47,695 bases of DNA from Fidelibacterota bacterium (GCA_016844955.1 JAERTH010000005.1:1-47695); one strand, 5' to 3'. Positions 16,924 through 25,404 are shown, counted from the first letter of the stretch. A program made the numbers and translations. Notes: a model not told the origin generated them from the sequence alone.

Positions 16924-17718
16924 TTAAGGTTTGGACGTTAAGTTTCGCATGAAATTTCGTACTGCCTGCAAGCCCTCATCCAGCGGTTTGTCAGCATATT
17001 CCTTTATCAAGGCGCTGCCCACCACCATAATATCAGCATGGGGCTTTAACGCTTGAACCTGTTCCCGATCTGAGAGTCCAAAACCCACAGCGAGGGGCAA
17101 AGGGCAAACCCTTTTAACGCTTTCCAGATAGGTTTTTGTTTCAGAACTGATCACGGTTTTTTCACCCGTGGTTCCTGTTCTTGCCATACAGTAGACCAGG
17201 CCACTGGCATGTTCAATGATGTCTGCTCGTCGCTCTGGACGGGTCGTGGATGCCATCACCTGAATCAAAGCCAGGTCATTTTTGTGACAATGTTCTATGA
17301 GTCCATTGCCACCATCCTCATCAAAGGGGTAATCTGGCACAATCAATCCCTGAACATCAATCTCCCTGGCTTTTTGTGTGAATTTTTCCACACCATAATG
17401 ATGGACAATATTGAAATAGGTCATGATCAAAATTGGTTTATCCGTAGAGTCGGTGACATCTTTGATTAAATCGAGGCAGTCTTCTACTGTAGCACCTCCT
17501 CTCAGAGCTATTTCATTGGCTGCGGCGATCACCGGACCATCAGCCACAGGATCGGAAAAGGGAATCTGTATTTCCAGAATGTCAGCACCTGCATCCAGAA
17601 TGGTGCTGGCAATTTCAGCACTACTTTTCATGTCAGGATAACCAGCAACGGTGTGCATCATGAAACCAGGTTTATTAGACGCTTTAATAATAGCTAGCTG
17701 TTTGTTCAGTTTTTCCAT
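16924..17718 (-). CDS. trpA: tryptophan synthase alpha chain
   Basis: Cleaves indole-3-glycerol phosphate to indole and glyceraldehyde 3-phosphate, passing indole to TrpB. The 264-residue product shows the TIM-barrel signature LEIQIPFSDPVADGPVI with the catalytic Glu, the second acid in VPDYPFDEDG, and the phosphate-binding end PLAVGFGLSDREQV ... VVGSALIKE. ATG 17718 is preferred over 17730 because GAGAGAT lies just before it and nothing resembling a ribosome site precedes 17730. Last gene of the trp unit, separated from trpB by 128 bases containing a dispersed repeat. Confidence 0.97.
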   Translation of the reverse strand: MEKLNKQLAIIKASNKPGFMMHTVAGYPDMKSSAEIASTILDAGADILEIQIPFSDPVADGPVIAAANEIALRGGATVEDCLDLIKDVTDSTDKPILIMTYFNIVHHYGVEKFTQKAREIDVQGLIVPDYPFDEDGGNGLIEHCHKNDLALIQVMASTTRPERRADIIEHASGLVYCMARTGTTGEKTVISSETKTYLESVKRVCPLPLAVGFGLSDREQVQALKPHADIMVVGSALIKEYADKPLDEGLQAVRNFMRNLTSKP

Positions 17719-17753
17719 GATATCTCTCATTAATTAGAAAACTCAATGCGTGT

Positions 17754-17824
17754 CTCCCTGAGCCTGTCGAAGGGTTAACATAATGGCCTTGCATCTAGTC
17801 TCTCGACTCCGCTCGGGATGACAC
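17754..17824. repeat. dispersed repeat between trpB and trpA
   Basis: The trpA-trpB gap contains CCTGAGCCTGTCGAAGGG (from 17756) and CTCGACTCCGCTCGGGATGA (17803-17822). The same words recur at 24834, 38596 and 47600-47695. It looks like one arm set of a short mobile or REP-like intergenic element. It lies inside the presumed trp transcript. Confidence 0.6.
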
Positions 17825-17846
17825 AATCTCAGTGCGACCATCATAA

Positions 17847-19076
17847 TTATATTTGCTCCTTCAGAAAGGTTTTAAACCCTTCATCATCCAACTCTCTGGT
17901 TACGATAAACAAATCCTTATCACCCCTGCCAGAACAGTTGAACACAACCACATCTTCCTTGTCCAGGGTAGGTGCCAGCCTGACTACTTCAGCAACTGCA
18001 TGACTGGATTCCATGGCAGCAAAAACACCCTCGGTTCTGGCTAGCAATTGATAGGCTGACATAACATCATCATCCAGAGCATAAGTAAATTCCAGACGAC
18101 CACTTTCTTGTAGATAGGCTAGCTGGGGGCCTATTCCGGCATAATCCAGACCAGCGGAAATACTGTGGGTACTGGAAAGCTGACCATCTTCATTCTGTAA
18201 AAAGTAGGATTTGAACCCCTCGGCCACGCCCACTTCACCCCCTTGAAAACGGGCGGCATGTTCATCTCCATCAACACCCTTGCCACCAGCCTCCACGCCG
18301 ATGAGCCTTACTTCCTTTTCATCCAGAAAATCATAGAACAAACCCAGGGCATTGCTACCGCCGCCGACGCAGGCAACCATGACATCGGGTAACTTTCCAG
18401 CCTGGGCAACAACCTGAGTTCGCACCTCTTCGCCTATCACTTTCTGGAAGTAGGTATTCATGGCTGGATAGGGATTGGGTCCGCACACTGTACCCAGGAG
18501 ATAGTGGGTTTCTTCTGGTCTGGCGATAAGGTCGCGAAGTGCGGCATTAATTGCATCTCTCAGGGTCTGATCACCTTCCCTGACCGGCACAACTGTAGCA
18601 CCCAGCTGCTCCATCCAGAACACATTGGGACGTTGCCGTTCATAATCCTTGGCACCCATGTAGACCGTACAGTCCAGACCAAATTTGGCGCAGGCAGTTG
18701 CTGTAGCCAGACCATGCTGTCCGGCACCTGTCTCGGCAATTATTCTCTGTTTACCCATTCGCTTGGCAATGAGTGCCTGACCCAGACAGTGATTCATTTT
18801 GTGAGCACCCGTATGCAACAAGCCTTCATTTTTCATGAATATTTTCGCACCACCCAGATTCTGGGTCAGGTTCTCACAATAAGTCAGGGGCGTTGGTCTA
18901 CCCACATAGTTTCTGGAATAGCTCAGCAGTTCATTGACGAAACTTTCATCCTCAATGACTTCAAAAAAGGCATCTCTCAGGTCATCCATAATGGGCACCA
19001 GAACCTCGGGGACATAGCGTCCACCAAAACTTCCGAAGTGTCCATCTTTGTTAATCAATACATCACGATATCCCAT
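17847..19076 (-). CDS. trpB: tryptophan synthase beta chain
   Basis: PLP enzyme that joins indole and serine to make tryptophan. The 409-residue product has the TrpB1 hallmarks: FGGRYVPEVLVP, the PLP lysine in HTGAHKMNHCLGQAL, AETGAGQHGLATATACA, and the phosphate loop VGGGSNALG. The start is set at ATG 19076 because AGGGG sits six bases upstream; longer starts at 19082 or 19103 lack this. The start lies inside the end of the upstream fusion gene (14-base overlap), so translation is probably coupled. Confidence 0.97.
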   Translation of the reverse strand: MGYRDVLINKDGHFGSFGGRYVPEVLVPIMDDLRDAFFEVIEDESFVNELLSYSRNYVGRPTPLTYCENLTQNLGGAKIFMKNEGLLHTGAHKMNHCLGQALIAKRMGKQRIIAETGAGQHGLATATACAKFGLDCTVYMGAKDYERQRPNVFWMEQLGATVVPVREGDQTLRDAINAALRDLIARPEETHYLLGTVCGPNPYPAMNTYFQKVIGEEVRTQVVAQAGKLPDVMVACVGGGSNALGLFYDFLDEKEVRLIGVEAGGKGVDGDEHAARFQGGEVGVAEGFKSYFLQNEDGQLSSTHSISAGLDYAGIGPQLAYLQESGRLEFTYALDDDVMSAYQLLARTEGVFAAMESSHAVAEVVRLAPTLDKEDVVVFNCSGRGDKDLFIVTRELDDEGFKTFLKEQI

Positions 19077-22000
19077 GATCATCCCCTGCGACTTGATTGG
19101 CAATGCTTTGAATCTTGGCTTGATCTACCACACCTACAGTTTCAATACCTGTGGCAGCATCTACCCCTGCAGCCCCGGGCAGTGCTTGCAGTATTTCACC
19201 CACATTATCTTGGCTCACACCTCCTGCTATTAAAACAGGAATGCTGGAAGTCACTGATTTGAGCTGGCTATAGTCGTAGCCCCGCCCAGATCCTGGAGTA
19301 GCTCCATCAATAATCAACATCTCTACAACTTCGCTATAACTGTCAATCATATCGACATCCTGGAGTTTCAGGGTTTTGATTACTGGATAGTTCACCTGTC
19401 TACAATACTCTGGAGTTTCATCTCCTGAGAGCTGAACAAAGTCCAGTCCCGTTGAAGCAGCGATCTCGTGGATTTCATCCAAAGCCTGATTCTGAAACAC
19501 CCCCACACTTACCGTGGAAACAAGTGAGCTGGTGATCTCCCTGGCGGTTGAGACATCAATGCGCCGTTTACTGGTGGGCACAAAATTCAAACCAACAAAT
19601 TCGATATTATTCTCCTCGCAATACTGAGCATCCTCTATGGTTCTAATACCACAGGCCTTGAATTGCTTCTCTGGTGCTTTGATTTTTCTGATGGCACCTG
19701 CCATGTCAGGACTCTTCATGATGGTAGTACCTACCAGTGCTGCATTGGCATGTCCCTGGATCAGGTTGGCATTTGTTGTAGTATAACCGCTTTCAGCAAC
19801 CACCTTGATGTTTTTTGGGATTCGATGGTATAGACTTAGAAAGGTTTTGGTGTCGATTTGAAAGGTGTGGAGGTCACGATTATTGATACCGATAATCTCA
19901 GCTTCTACATGCAGCGCCATCTCAAGCTCAGCCATATTATGCACTTCCAGCAGGACATCCATCCCCAGAGATCCGGCTTTGGCTGAGTACTGCTTTATCT
20001 GATCCTCGCTGAGAATAGCAGCAATGAGCAGGATGGCATCGGCTCCAGAGTACCGCGCCAGATATACCTGATATTCATCCACAATAAAGTCTTTGAATAG
20101 CAAAGGAGTGGTTTTCGTAGCATCTCGTGCCAATCGTAAATTCTCCAGAGAACCATTAAAATATTTTTCATCCGTGAGCACTGAAATAGCATCGGCTCCA
20201 TTCTGCTCATACAGCTCTGCGATGGCACCTGCTTCAAAGTCACCGGTAAAAATCTCGTTCTCAGATGGCGAGCTGCGTTTGATTTCAGCAATAAGGCTCA
20301 AGGATTTACGGTTGCCTAAAGCTGACTTAAAATCCCTATCAGACCGTTTTAAATCATGGATTAACTCTGATAGGGGGAGCTGCTTTTTTTGAGCATCGAT
20401 CTCCACCTGCTTATGCGCTGCAATTTCCATGAGTATATCAGGAGCGGTACTAAATTGGCCATAGCGCTTTAATAGACGCTTTGCCCAACCTTCCTGAATT
20501 ATCTCTCGAGCTCGATCTACACCAGCTTTGTAATTGTCTACTTTCCGCATAAACTTCAGCGTCAACGCCACATTGGCCAGCACCAGATCCAGATGAGGTG
20601 TCTTGCACCGCCCCTCAAGGATATCCCGGGTTATCTGCACATTGAAGGCTTCATCCCCTCCCGAAATTTCAGCAAAGTCCACCTGTTCCAATCCAAAGTC
20701 TTCCGGGGTGAGAGTGTAATTATGAATGGTTCCATCTTTTAGCTCCATCACACTAGTTGCACCTGACAGGGTCAATTCATCCAGACCATCTGAGCCATTG
20801 AGAACCATGACCCTTTCTTTGCCCAGTGCCCTGGCTGCTTCGATCATGAGTTTCATATCGTTCCGATTTGAGGTTCCTATGATCTGGTATTGAGGATTGG
20901 CCGGGTTGAGCAGGGGTCCCAGGTTGTTAAAAATGGTTTTCGTTTTCAATTCCTGTCTCACCTGGGCGAAATGCTTGAATACAGGATGGAAACTGCGGGC
21001 AAAGATGAACGCTATCTTTAACTCACTGTAAAGCGATTCAAGACGAGGCTTCTCTGCCATAATATTAAGCCCAAGAGATTCCAAAAGATCAAAGCTACCA
21101 AAGCGACCACTGGCAGCTTTGTTACCGTGTTTCGCAACTGGGATACCTGCCGCGGCCACAATTATGGAAGAAATAGTTGAGGTATTGATACGCGCCAGGC
21201 CTGACCCACCAGTACCGCACAGATCAATGGCACCTGGCAGATCCAGCTGAGACGGCATTTGCTTATAGAAAACCCTTACCAGGTCGGCAATGTCATTACC
21301 AGAATATCCACGCTGGTTGAGCTCCAGAAGAAATTCCTTTTGAGCTTCAAGGTTCAGCTTCCCGGAGATGCTTTTCTCAACAAAACTTTCAAAACTCAAC
21401 ATTCGACGCTCCCTGACCCCCATGAGTGTAGTTAATGTATCAGTTAGAATCTCCAGCCCGTTTTCAGTCATGGCCGATTCCACATGGAATTGAATGCCAT
21501 AGATATTGTCACTGCGTAGAGCCATGACCCGGTTCTCGGCATCTATGCTTATTTCAAAATTGTCAGGTACGTTTTCAGCGAGAGGTGAAAATGAGTTGTA
21601 CATGCCGACCCGCTCCTGTTTGCCAAACAGATCAATCTCTATCTGCAGACCTTGAGTGGGGATGTCCTGACGCTTTACCGGCATGCCCATGTGCTTGGCC
21701 ATGGCTTGAATCCCGAGACACATACCCAGGGTGGGAATATTTCTGCTGGCCAGTTCTGCAGTAATTTTCAGAAGTTGCTGCATGCGGGGATTGGCTTCAT
21801 CGTTGATATCACCTGGTCCGGGGCCCAGTACTACCAAATCGGACACATCGTTGCTGATGTCATAGTCAAAAGTGTCCACAATGGTGGTGTCATAACCCAG
21901 ATAGCGGGTGATGTGACTGAGAACATAGGCGAAGTTGTCCTCATTGTTGATGATGGTAATACTTTCCTGGTGCAGATTACTCAAGTCTCTGTGACCAATT

Positions 22001-23220
22001 TGATCCTCCAGGTGAAATCTTGACAGTGTAGCATTTCTCTCTTGGAGTGCATCGTGCAATTGAGCTGTCATTTCATCTGAAACGTACTTCTCTGTGCTTG
22101 CGGTTTTACCAGTGAGGGCTGCAATGAGACCTGCTGCCTTGGCCTGGGTTTCCTGTGCTTCCTTCAGGGGAATTGAATCACGGACAATGCCTGCTCCCGC
22201 TTGAATGGCTATGCGACCATCTCCAAAAATTTCAGCGGTTCGAATCATGATGGCGCTGTACATATCGCCATTTTTCTCAAGTATTCCTATTTCGCCACCA
22301 TAATAGCGTCTGGACTCAGATTCCCTTTTGGCAATGATGCGAAAGGCGCTTTCCAGTGGGCTACCCACCAGGGTTGGAGCGTGGAGTGAAATCTTAAGTG
22401 CCAGGGTGGCCGATTTTTTTGAATGTCCCACCAGGTGGTACTCTGTGTGAATCACGGCACCTGACTCTCTCAAGAAGGGACCGGTAATTTTTCCACCCCG
22501 GGGACAGATTTGGGACATGATTTTAAGTTCTTCATCCAGGATCTGGGACAATTCATTGATTTCCTTCTGATCTCTGAGAAACGCCTGTAGTCGATCAGGG
22601 AAATCCTGTAACTCTCCTTTAGGCATGGTTCCTGATATTGGATTTTTAATCACGATTTCATCATGAATCTCCAGTTGGCGTTCTGGTGAGGCACCCACAA
22701 AATAGCGACCTTCGCCATCAGAAAACAGAAAGGTGAGGTATTGTCCCTGCTGTTTTAACAGTCGGGCAAACAAGGCCAGAGGTATTGCAGGTGACATGTC
22801 TTTGAAGACCGCTTCAAACTTCCTGGAGTAGATCACCTGACAGGCGTTTCCAGCAGCAATTTCCTCGCTTTGAATGCGGGTAACTTCAGCAGCAAAATCT
22901 TTATCGCTGATGACCGGCTGAAAATCTGACGCAAAGCTTACTTGTTGATCCTGGGTTAACGCTTCGATTGCATCAGGGCTAATGATCTGGGTCTGGTGAA
23001 CTTTGATGGCCAGAAGTTCCTCCTCTCCCTGGGCCTCCATCCCATTTTCTCTGGCGGCGGCAAAGGGGATTACAAATGCAATTTCCTGATCATGTTGCTC
23101 TTGTAGTGCTTCAAGTTCAGCAAAGGTCTTCAGGCGCTCCATGTCTCCGGACAGCAGCTTGATGGTGCCGTCTTTTTCAACAAGCAGGGATGGTTTAGAT
23201 ATATTTTCAATTCTTAGCAT
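19063..23220 (-). CDS. trpEGDCF: five-domain tryptophan biosynthesis fusion TrpE(PhzE-like)-TrpG-TrpD-TrpC-TrpF
   Basis: One 1385-residue chain that should carry chorismate through to indole-glycerol phosphate. Residues 1-370: anthranilate synthase chorismate domain of the PhzE-like subgroup (SGTMPKGELQDFPDR, HTEYHLVGHSKKS, APTLVGSPLESAFRI, RRYYGGEIG). 418-602: glutamine amidotransferase with Cys501 (GMCLGIQA) and the His579/Glu581 pair (FHVES). 607-925: phosphoribosyltransferase (DLCGTGGSG, KHGNKAASGRFGS, GSDGLDEL). 926-1180: indole-glycerol-phosphate synthase (AEIKRSSPS, LFKDFIVDEYQ, GINNRDL, AESG). 1186-1385: phosphoribosylanthranilate isomerase (FKACGIRT, FVQLSGDE, GSGRGYDYS, AGGVSQDN). 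All active-site motifs look intact, though the TrpD loop differs from the common KHGNRAVSS. No sign of frameshift. GGAAAG precedes ATG 23220; a Trp leader peptide lies upstream. PhzE-type proteins can make ADIC, but fusion to TrpD/C/F argues for anthranilate. Confidence 0.95.
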   Translation of the reverse strand: MLRIENISKPSLLVEKDGTIKLLSGDMERLKTFAELEALQEQHDQEIAFVIPFAAARENGMEAQGEEELLAIKVHQTQIISPDAIEALTQDQQVSFASDFQPVISDKDFAAEVTRIQSEEIAAGNACQVIYSRKFEAVFKDMSPAIPLALFARLLKQQGQYLTFLFSDGEGRYFVGASPERQLEIHDEIVIKNPISGTMPKGELQDFPDRLQAFLRDQKEINELSQILDEELKIMSQICPRGGKITGPFLRESGAVIHTEYHLVGHSKKSATLALKISLHAPTLVGSPLESAFRIIAKRESESRRYYGGEIGILEKNGDMYSAIMIRTAEIFGDGRIAIQAGAGIVRDSIPLKEAQETQAKAAGLIAALTGKTASTEKYVSDEMTAQLHDALQERNATLSRFHLEDQIGHRDLSNLHQESITIINNEDNFAYVLSHITRYLGYDTTIVDTFDYDISNDVSDLVVLGPGPGDINDEANPRMQQLLKITAELASRNIPTLGMCLGIQAMAKHMGMPVKRQDIPTQGLQIEIDLFGKQERVGMYNSFSPLAENVPDNFEISIDAENRVMALRSDNIYGIQFHVESAMTENGLEILTDTLTTLMGVRERRMLSFESFVEKSISGKLNLEAQKEFLLELNQRGYSGNDIADLVRVFYKQMPSQLDLPGAIDLCGTGGSGLARINTSTISSIIVAAAGIPVAKHGNKAASGRFGSFDLLESLGLNIMAEKPRLESLYSELKIAFIFARSFHPVFKHFAQVRQELKTKTIFNNLGPLLNPANPQYQIIGTSNRNDMKLMIEAARALGKERVMVLNGSDGLDELTLSGATSVMELKDGTIHNYTLTPEDFGLEQVDFAEISGGDEAFNVQITRDILEGRCKTPHLDLVLANVALTLKFMRKVDNYKAGVDRAREIIQEGWAKRLLKRYGQFSTAPDILMEIAAHKQVEIDAQKKQLPLSELIHDLKRSDRDFKSALGNRKSLSLIAEIKRSSPSENEIFTGDFEAGAIAELYEQNGADAISVLTDEKYFNGSLENLRLARDATKTTPLLFKDFIVDEYQVYLARYSGADAILLIAAILSEDQIKQYSAKAGSLGMDVLLEVHNMAELEMALHVEAEIIGINNRDLHTFQIDTKTFLSLYHRIPKNIKVVAESGYTTTNANLIQGHANAALVGTTIMKSPDMAGAIRKIKAPEKQFKACGIRTIEDAQYCEENNIEFVGLNFVPTSKRRIDVSTAREITSSLVSTVSVGVFQNQALDEIHEIAASTGLDFVQLSGDETPEYCRQVNYPVIKTLKLQDVDMIDSYSEVVEMLIIDGATPGSGRGYDYSQLKSVTSSIPVLIAGGVSQDNVGEILQALPGAAGVDAATGIETVGVVDQAKIQSIANQVAGDDHGIS

Positions 23221-23274
23221 TGATTTCTTTCCGGGGTTTGACTGATATTTTTGGGTTTTGTTTAGAAGTATTGA

Positions 23275-23352
23275 TCAGCGTGTTGCACGCCACCATCTCA
23301 GGATGGAGAATCCTGTTGAGTATACATTCAGTATAGGGCCGACTTTACTCAT
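23275..23352 (-). CDS. trpL: trp operon leader peptide with tandem Trp codons
   Basis: A 25-codon ORF lies 54 bases upstream of the fusion gene and ends ILRWWRATR, with two adjacent TGG codons at positions 20-21. Its ATG is 6 bases after a TACAAT -10 box, so the predicted transcript would start at or next to the AUG, making this a leaderless message. Small hairpins overlap the Trp codons. This is the classic form of a regulatory leader that senses charged tRNA-Trp by ribosome stalling. No ribosome site is visible. Confidence 0.7.
   Translation of the reverse strand: MSKVGPILNVYSTGFSILRWWRATR
23278..23314 (-). promoter_or_regulatory. alternative hairpins in the trp leader
   Basis: Three short stems can form in the leader RNA: AGGAT/ATCCT (23300-23314), CCATC/GATGG (23293-23306) and GCGTG/CACGC (23278-23290). 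The first two share bases and exclude each other; the second contains the first Trp codon, and the third follows the Trp codons and ends at the leader stop. No U-run follows, so if this is attenuation it may act through Rho or translation rather than an intrinsic terminator. Confidence 0.5.
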
Positions 23353-23358
23353 GGTTTC

Positions 23359-23387
23359 ATTGTATCGGTACATTAGAACGTTGTCAA
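23359..23387 (-). promoter_or_regulatory. consensus sigma70-type promoter of the trp operon
   Basis: TTGACA (23382-23387) and TACAAT (23359-23364) on the minus strand are separated by exactly 17 bases. This is a near-perfect housekeeping promoter pointed at trpL and the trp fusion gene. Predicted start of transcription is near 23352. Confidence 0.8.
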
Positions 23388-23454
23388 GTTAAATATTGTT
23401 TGATTTAAGCAAATATATGGTATCTTTTAAACCGACTCGGGGAGAGCCTTTTCT

Positions 23455-23895
23455 ATGGATCACGTTGTATATCTAGACCACAAAGCCAGGGAGCTGGAAA
23501 ACCTTACTTCAGGCAAAAAATCCATGCTTATCCGTGGTGCCATGGGACGAAAAATGCCGCATGGACGCGTTGATGTAGGAGATCAGCTGTTTTTCATCCG
23601 CAATAACGGTGAAGGCCTTATTCAGGCCAAAGCACAGGTGAAGGAAGTCCTGCACTCTGAAAAAATGGATTCTGATACCTCCACCAGCCTTCTTCAACAA
23701 CACCTCAAGGACCTATGTCTTGACAAAAGAATGGAAAAACGCTTTGCCGGGAAACGCTATCTGGTGCTGATCACCGTTCACAATTTTGAGTCACTTGAAC
23801 CATTCACCATTGATCGCTCGGCCTATGGAAACATGGATGATTGGCTCCCGGTTGAAGACATAGCCTCCGTTCGTGTCATGGACCTCCCTTTATGA
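23455..23895 (+). CDS. ASCH/PUA-like domain protein
   Basis: A 146-residue soluble protein divergent from the trp operon. The segment GRVDVGDQLFFIRNNGEGLIQAKAQVKEV (about 37-65) resembles the beta-barrel core of ASCH/EVE (PUA-like) domains, which bind modified bases or RNA, and YLVLITVHNFESLEPFTIDR fits the last strands. I do not recognise a named family. GGGGAGAG lies eight bases before the ATG. Its stop overlaps the next ATG (ATGA), so the two are likely co-translated. Confidence 0.7.
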   Translation: MDHVVYLDHKARELENLTSGKKSMLIRGAMGRKMPHGRVDVGDQLFFIRNNGEGLIQAKAQVKEVLHSEKMDSDTSTSLLQQHLKDLCLDKRMEKRFAGKRYLVLITVHNFESLEPFTIDRSAYGNMDDWLPVEDIASVRVMDLPL

Positions 23896-24128
23896 GTATT
23901 CTGGTAGAAATTCTCTACTCAGAAAAATGCCCCCTTGTCAATCAGGCTTTTGAGCAGGTGGATGCTATTTGTAAAAAGAATGGTCTGGATGCTGACATTC
24001 AAAGAATTCTTATCGATGGATGGGACAAAGCCATCGAATATAGTTTTATCGGCAGTCCATCTGTTCGGGTGAACGGCCTGGATGTTGATCCACGGGTGAG
24101 ACGTGGTGCTCAACCGGGATTGGACTGA
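23892..24128 (+). CDS. small thioredoxin-fold-like protein
   Basis: The 78-residue protein resembles the small thioredoxin-like proteins with pattern ILYSEKCPLVNQAFEQV ... FIGSPSVRVNGLDVDP. Related proteins usually have a CPxC or single Cys at the start of the first helix; here only one Cys of the pair is present (KCPL), so it is not a normal dithiol redox enzyme. The SPSVRVNG stretch is the cis-Pro region of the fold. Function unknown; coupled by a 4-base overlap to the ASCH-like gene. Confidence 0.7.
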   Translation: MSILVEILYSEKCPLVNQAFEQVDAICKKNGLDADIQRILIDGWDKAIEYSFIGSPSVRVNGLDVDPRVRRGAQPGLD

Positions 24129-24249
24129 TGTCCTTTTGGGGCATCGGGTATGCCCTCGAAAACATTGATTCTACAGGCGCTTAAGCAAGCTGCAGGCGCT
24201 AGTTCTGCCAATTCACAATAACATGTTTAATTTCTTGTAACGCTCACTA

Positions 24250-24281
24250 TTTCTTGTCGTCTCAGTATGGACGACAAGAAA
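24250..24281. repeat. perfect 12-bp inverted repeat before the DUF302 gene
   Basis: TTTCTTGTCGTC (24250-24261) and GACGACAAGAAA (24270-24281) pair perfectly around an 8-base loop, 37 bases before the DUF302 start. No T-run follows on either strand at the stem, so a plain terminator is unlikely; operator or 5'-UTR hairpin are both possible. Confidence 0.7.
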
Positions 24282-24318
24282 CAATACAGTGCATTACTGA
24301 TTAATCTGAAGGAACAAC

Positions 24319-24708
24319 ATGAGTTACTATTCCAGCACGACCATAAATGATATAAGCTTTGAATCAGCCATTGAACAGGTAACTACCGAGTTGGGTAAAG
24401 AAGGCTTTGGTGTGATCAGCACTATTGATGTCTCCTCCACCCTGAAAAACAAAATCGATGTCGATTTTAAGAAATACACCATACTGGGCGCCTGTAATCC
24501 CCATTATGCGCATCACGCTCTGATCAACGAGGATAAAATCGGTGTTTTCCTGCCCTGTAATGTGGTGGTTATCGAACAACCCGATGGAAAAATTGAAGTA
24601 GCTGCTGTTGACCCCGTTGCCTCCATGGCTTCGGTTAAGAATGAGCAACTCGCCGAGATGAGTCAGGAAGTCCAGGACAAACTCCAGCGGGTAATTTCGG
24701 CGCTCTAA
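24319..24708 (+). CDS. DUF302 family protein
   Basis: The 129-residue protein matches DUF302: SFESAIEQVTTELGKEGFGVISTIDVSSTLKNK, the YTILGACNPHYAHHALINEDKIGVFLPC core, and VVIEQPDGKIEVAAVDP. DUF302 proteins are small, cytoplasmic or periplasmic, of unknown biochemical role, and are frequently found near thiol or metal stress genes. Here it lies near an ArsR-type regulator, which fits. AAGGAAC precedes ATG 24319. Confidence 0.93.
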   Translation: MSYYSSTTINDISFESAIEQVTTELGKEGFGVISTIDVSSTLKNKIDVDFKKYTILGACNPHYAHHALINEDKIGVFLPCNVVVIEQPDGKIEVAAVDPVASMASVKNEQLAEMSQEVQDKLQRVISAL

Positions 24709-24740
24709 GCATCAATGTGAGACCTGCTTGCATCCTAAAA

Positions 24741-24781
24741 AAACCTGTTTTCAATCGAACAGCGTGAGATCAAACAGGTTT
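24741..24781 (+). terminator. hairpin after the DUF302 gene
   Basis: AAACCTGTTT (24741-24750) pairs perfectly with AAACAGGTTT (24772-24781), followed by AAATTTTC. It lies 33 bases after the DUF302 stop and may end that transcript. The right arm lies inside a longer repeated sequence. Confidence 0.45.
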
Positions 24782-24824
24782 AAATTTTCAGGTTTTTACA
24801 ACGAACCATACGAACAGAACGAAT
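24750..24824. repeat. 75-bp direct repeat, copy 1
   Basis: The first 35 bases (starting TTCAATCGAACAGCGTGAGA) are identical to 25841-25875; the rest is similar and both copies end ACAACGAA...CGAAC.GAACGAAT. The two copies flank the ArsR locus in the same orientation. Confidence 0.85.
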
Positions 24825-25065
24825 CTTAAGGCTCGTCATCCCGAGCGGCCTGCGGAGGCGAAGCTCTAAAAGAGCGTAGACTCGAGTCGAGGGGTCACAT
24901 ATTCTTCCTTACCCACCTCCCCAAAGTTTCCTTTTTGTCCCTTTATGTCGATACCCGGTGCTGGCTACACTCCTACTGTTTTGAAATAACCATGGCCCCG
25001 TCCCTTAGGCGTGGATTAACTGAAGTAAAATTCTCCTCGTAAAAGAACTTGCTTGATCATGATAT
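24825..25065. other. intergenic stretch with dispersed repeat
   Basis: No gene is seen. From 24834 it holds GTCATCCCGAGCGGCC and, reversed, GACTCGAGTCGAGGGGTCA (about 24879-24897), a member of the dispersed GTCATCCCGAG family. The rest carries no recognisable signal. Confidence 0.5.
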
Positions 25066-25081
25066 ATAGATATATTTCTAT
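25066..25081. promoter_or_regulatory. ArsR-type operator palindrome, site 1
   Basis: ATAGA-N6-TCTAT, 20 bases before the ArsR start. An equivalent palindrome lies after the gene. A+T-rich short palindromes of this kind are typical ArsR-family operators, so autorepression is likely. Confidence 0.65.
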
Positions 25082-25101
25082 GCGTTTATGAGATAACAAC
25101 T

Positions 25102-25386
25102 ATGACATATGACCTTAACAAATTCTTTAAAGCCATATCCGACCCCAATCGGGTGAAGATCATGGAGCTACTCAAAGACAAAGAACTCAATGTGAGCGAA
25201 ATTTGTCAACATTTTGACATGCAGCAACCTTCGGTATCTCATCACCTCAGCGTTTTAAAGAATGCCAGCATCGTATCTGGAACCAAACGGGGAAAAGAGG
25301 TCTACTACCACCTCGATTCAATCTGTATTGTAAATTGTTGCAATGGGTTTCAGGAGCAGTTCGTGGAGGTTGAAAAACGGAAGTGA
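25102..25386 (+). CDS. ArsR/SmtB family winged-helix repressor
   Basis: The 94-residue DNA-binding regulator has the full ArsR fold: FFKAISDPNRVKIMELLKDKELNVSEIC, recognition helix MQQPSVSHHLSVLKNASIV, and the wing GTKRGKEVYYHL. In classical ArsR the sensor Cys pair sits at the start of the recognition helix (ELCVCDL); here that place reads LNVSEIC, with one Cys, and a CC pair occurs near the C-terminus (VNCCNG). The latter may be the metal, metalloid or thiol sensor. Two matching palindromes flank the gene, one in its own promoter and one before the next ORF. Confidence 0.93.
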   Translation: MTYDLNKFFKAISDPNRVKIMELLKDKELNVSEICQHFDMQQPSVSHHLSVLKNASIVSGTKRGKEVYYHLDSICIVNCCNGFQEQFVEVEKRK

Positions 25387-25404
25387 TTTTTTTTAATCCC
25401 ACAT

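Noticed and set aside
18504..19262. 252-residue plus-strand ORF opposite trpB
   Set aside because: Shadow of the trpB coding strand; composition not protein-like.
19063..23220. Phenazine biosynthesis (PhzE) assignment
   Set aside because: The PhzE-like TrpE domain is fused to TrpD, TrpC and TrpF and sits with trpB and trpA; no other phz genes are present.
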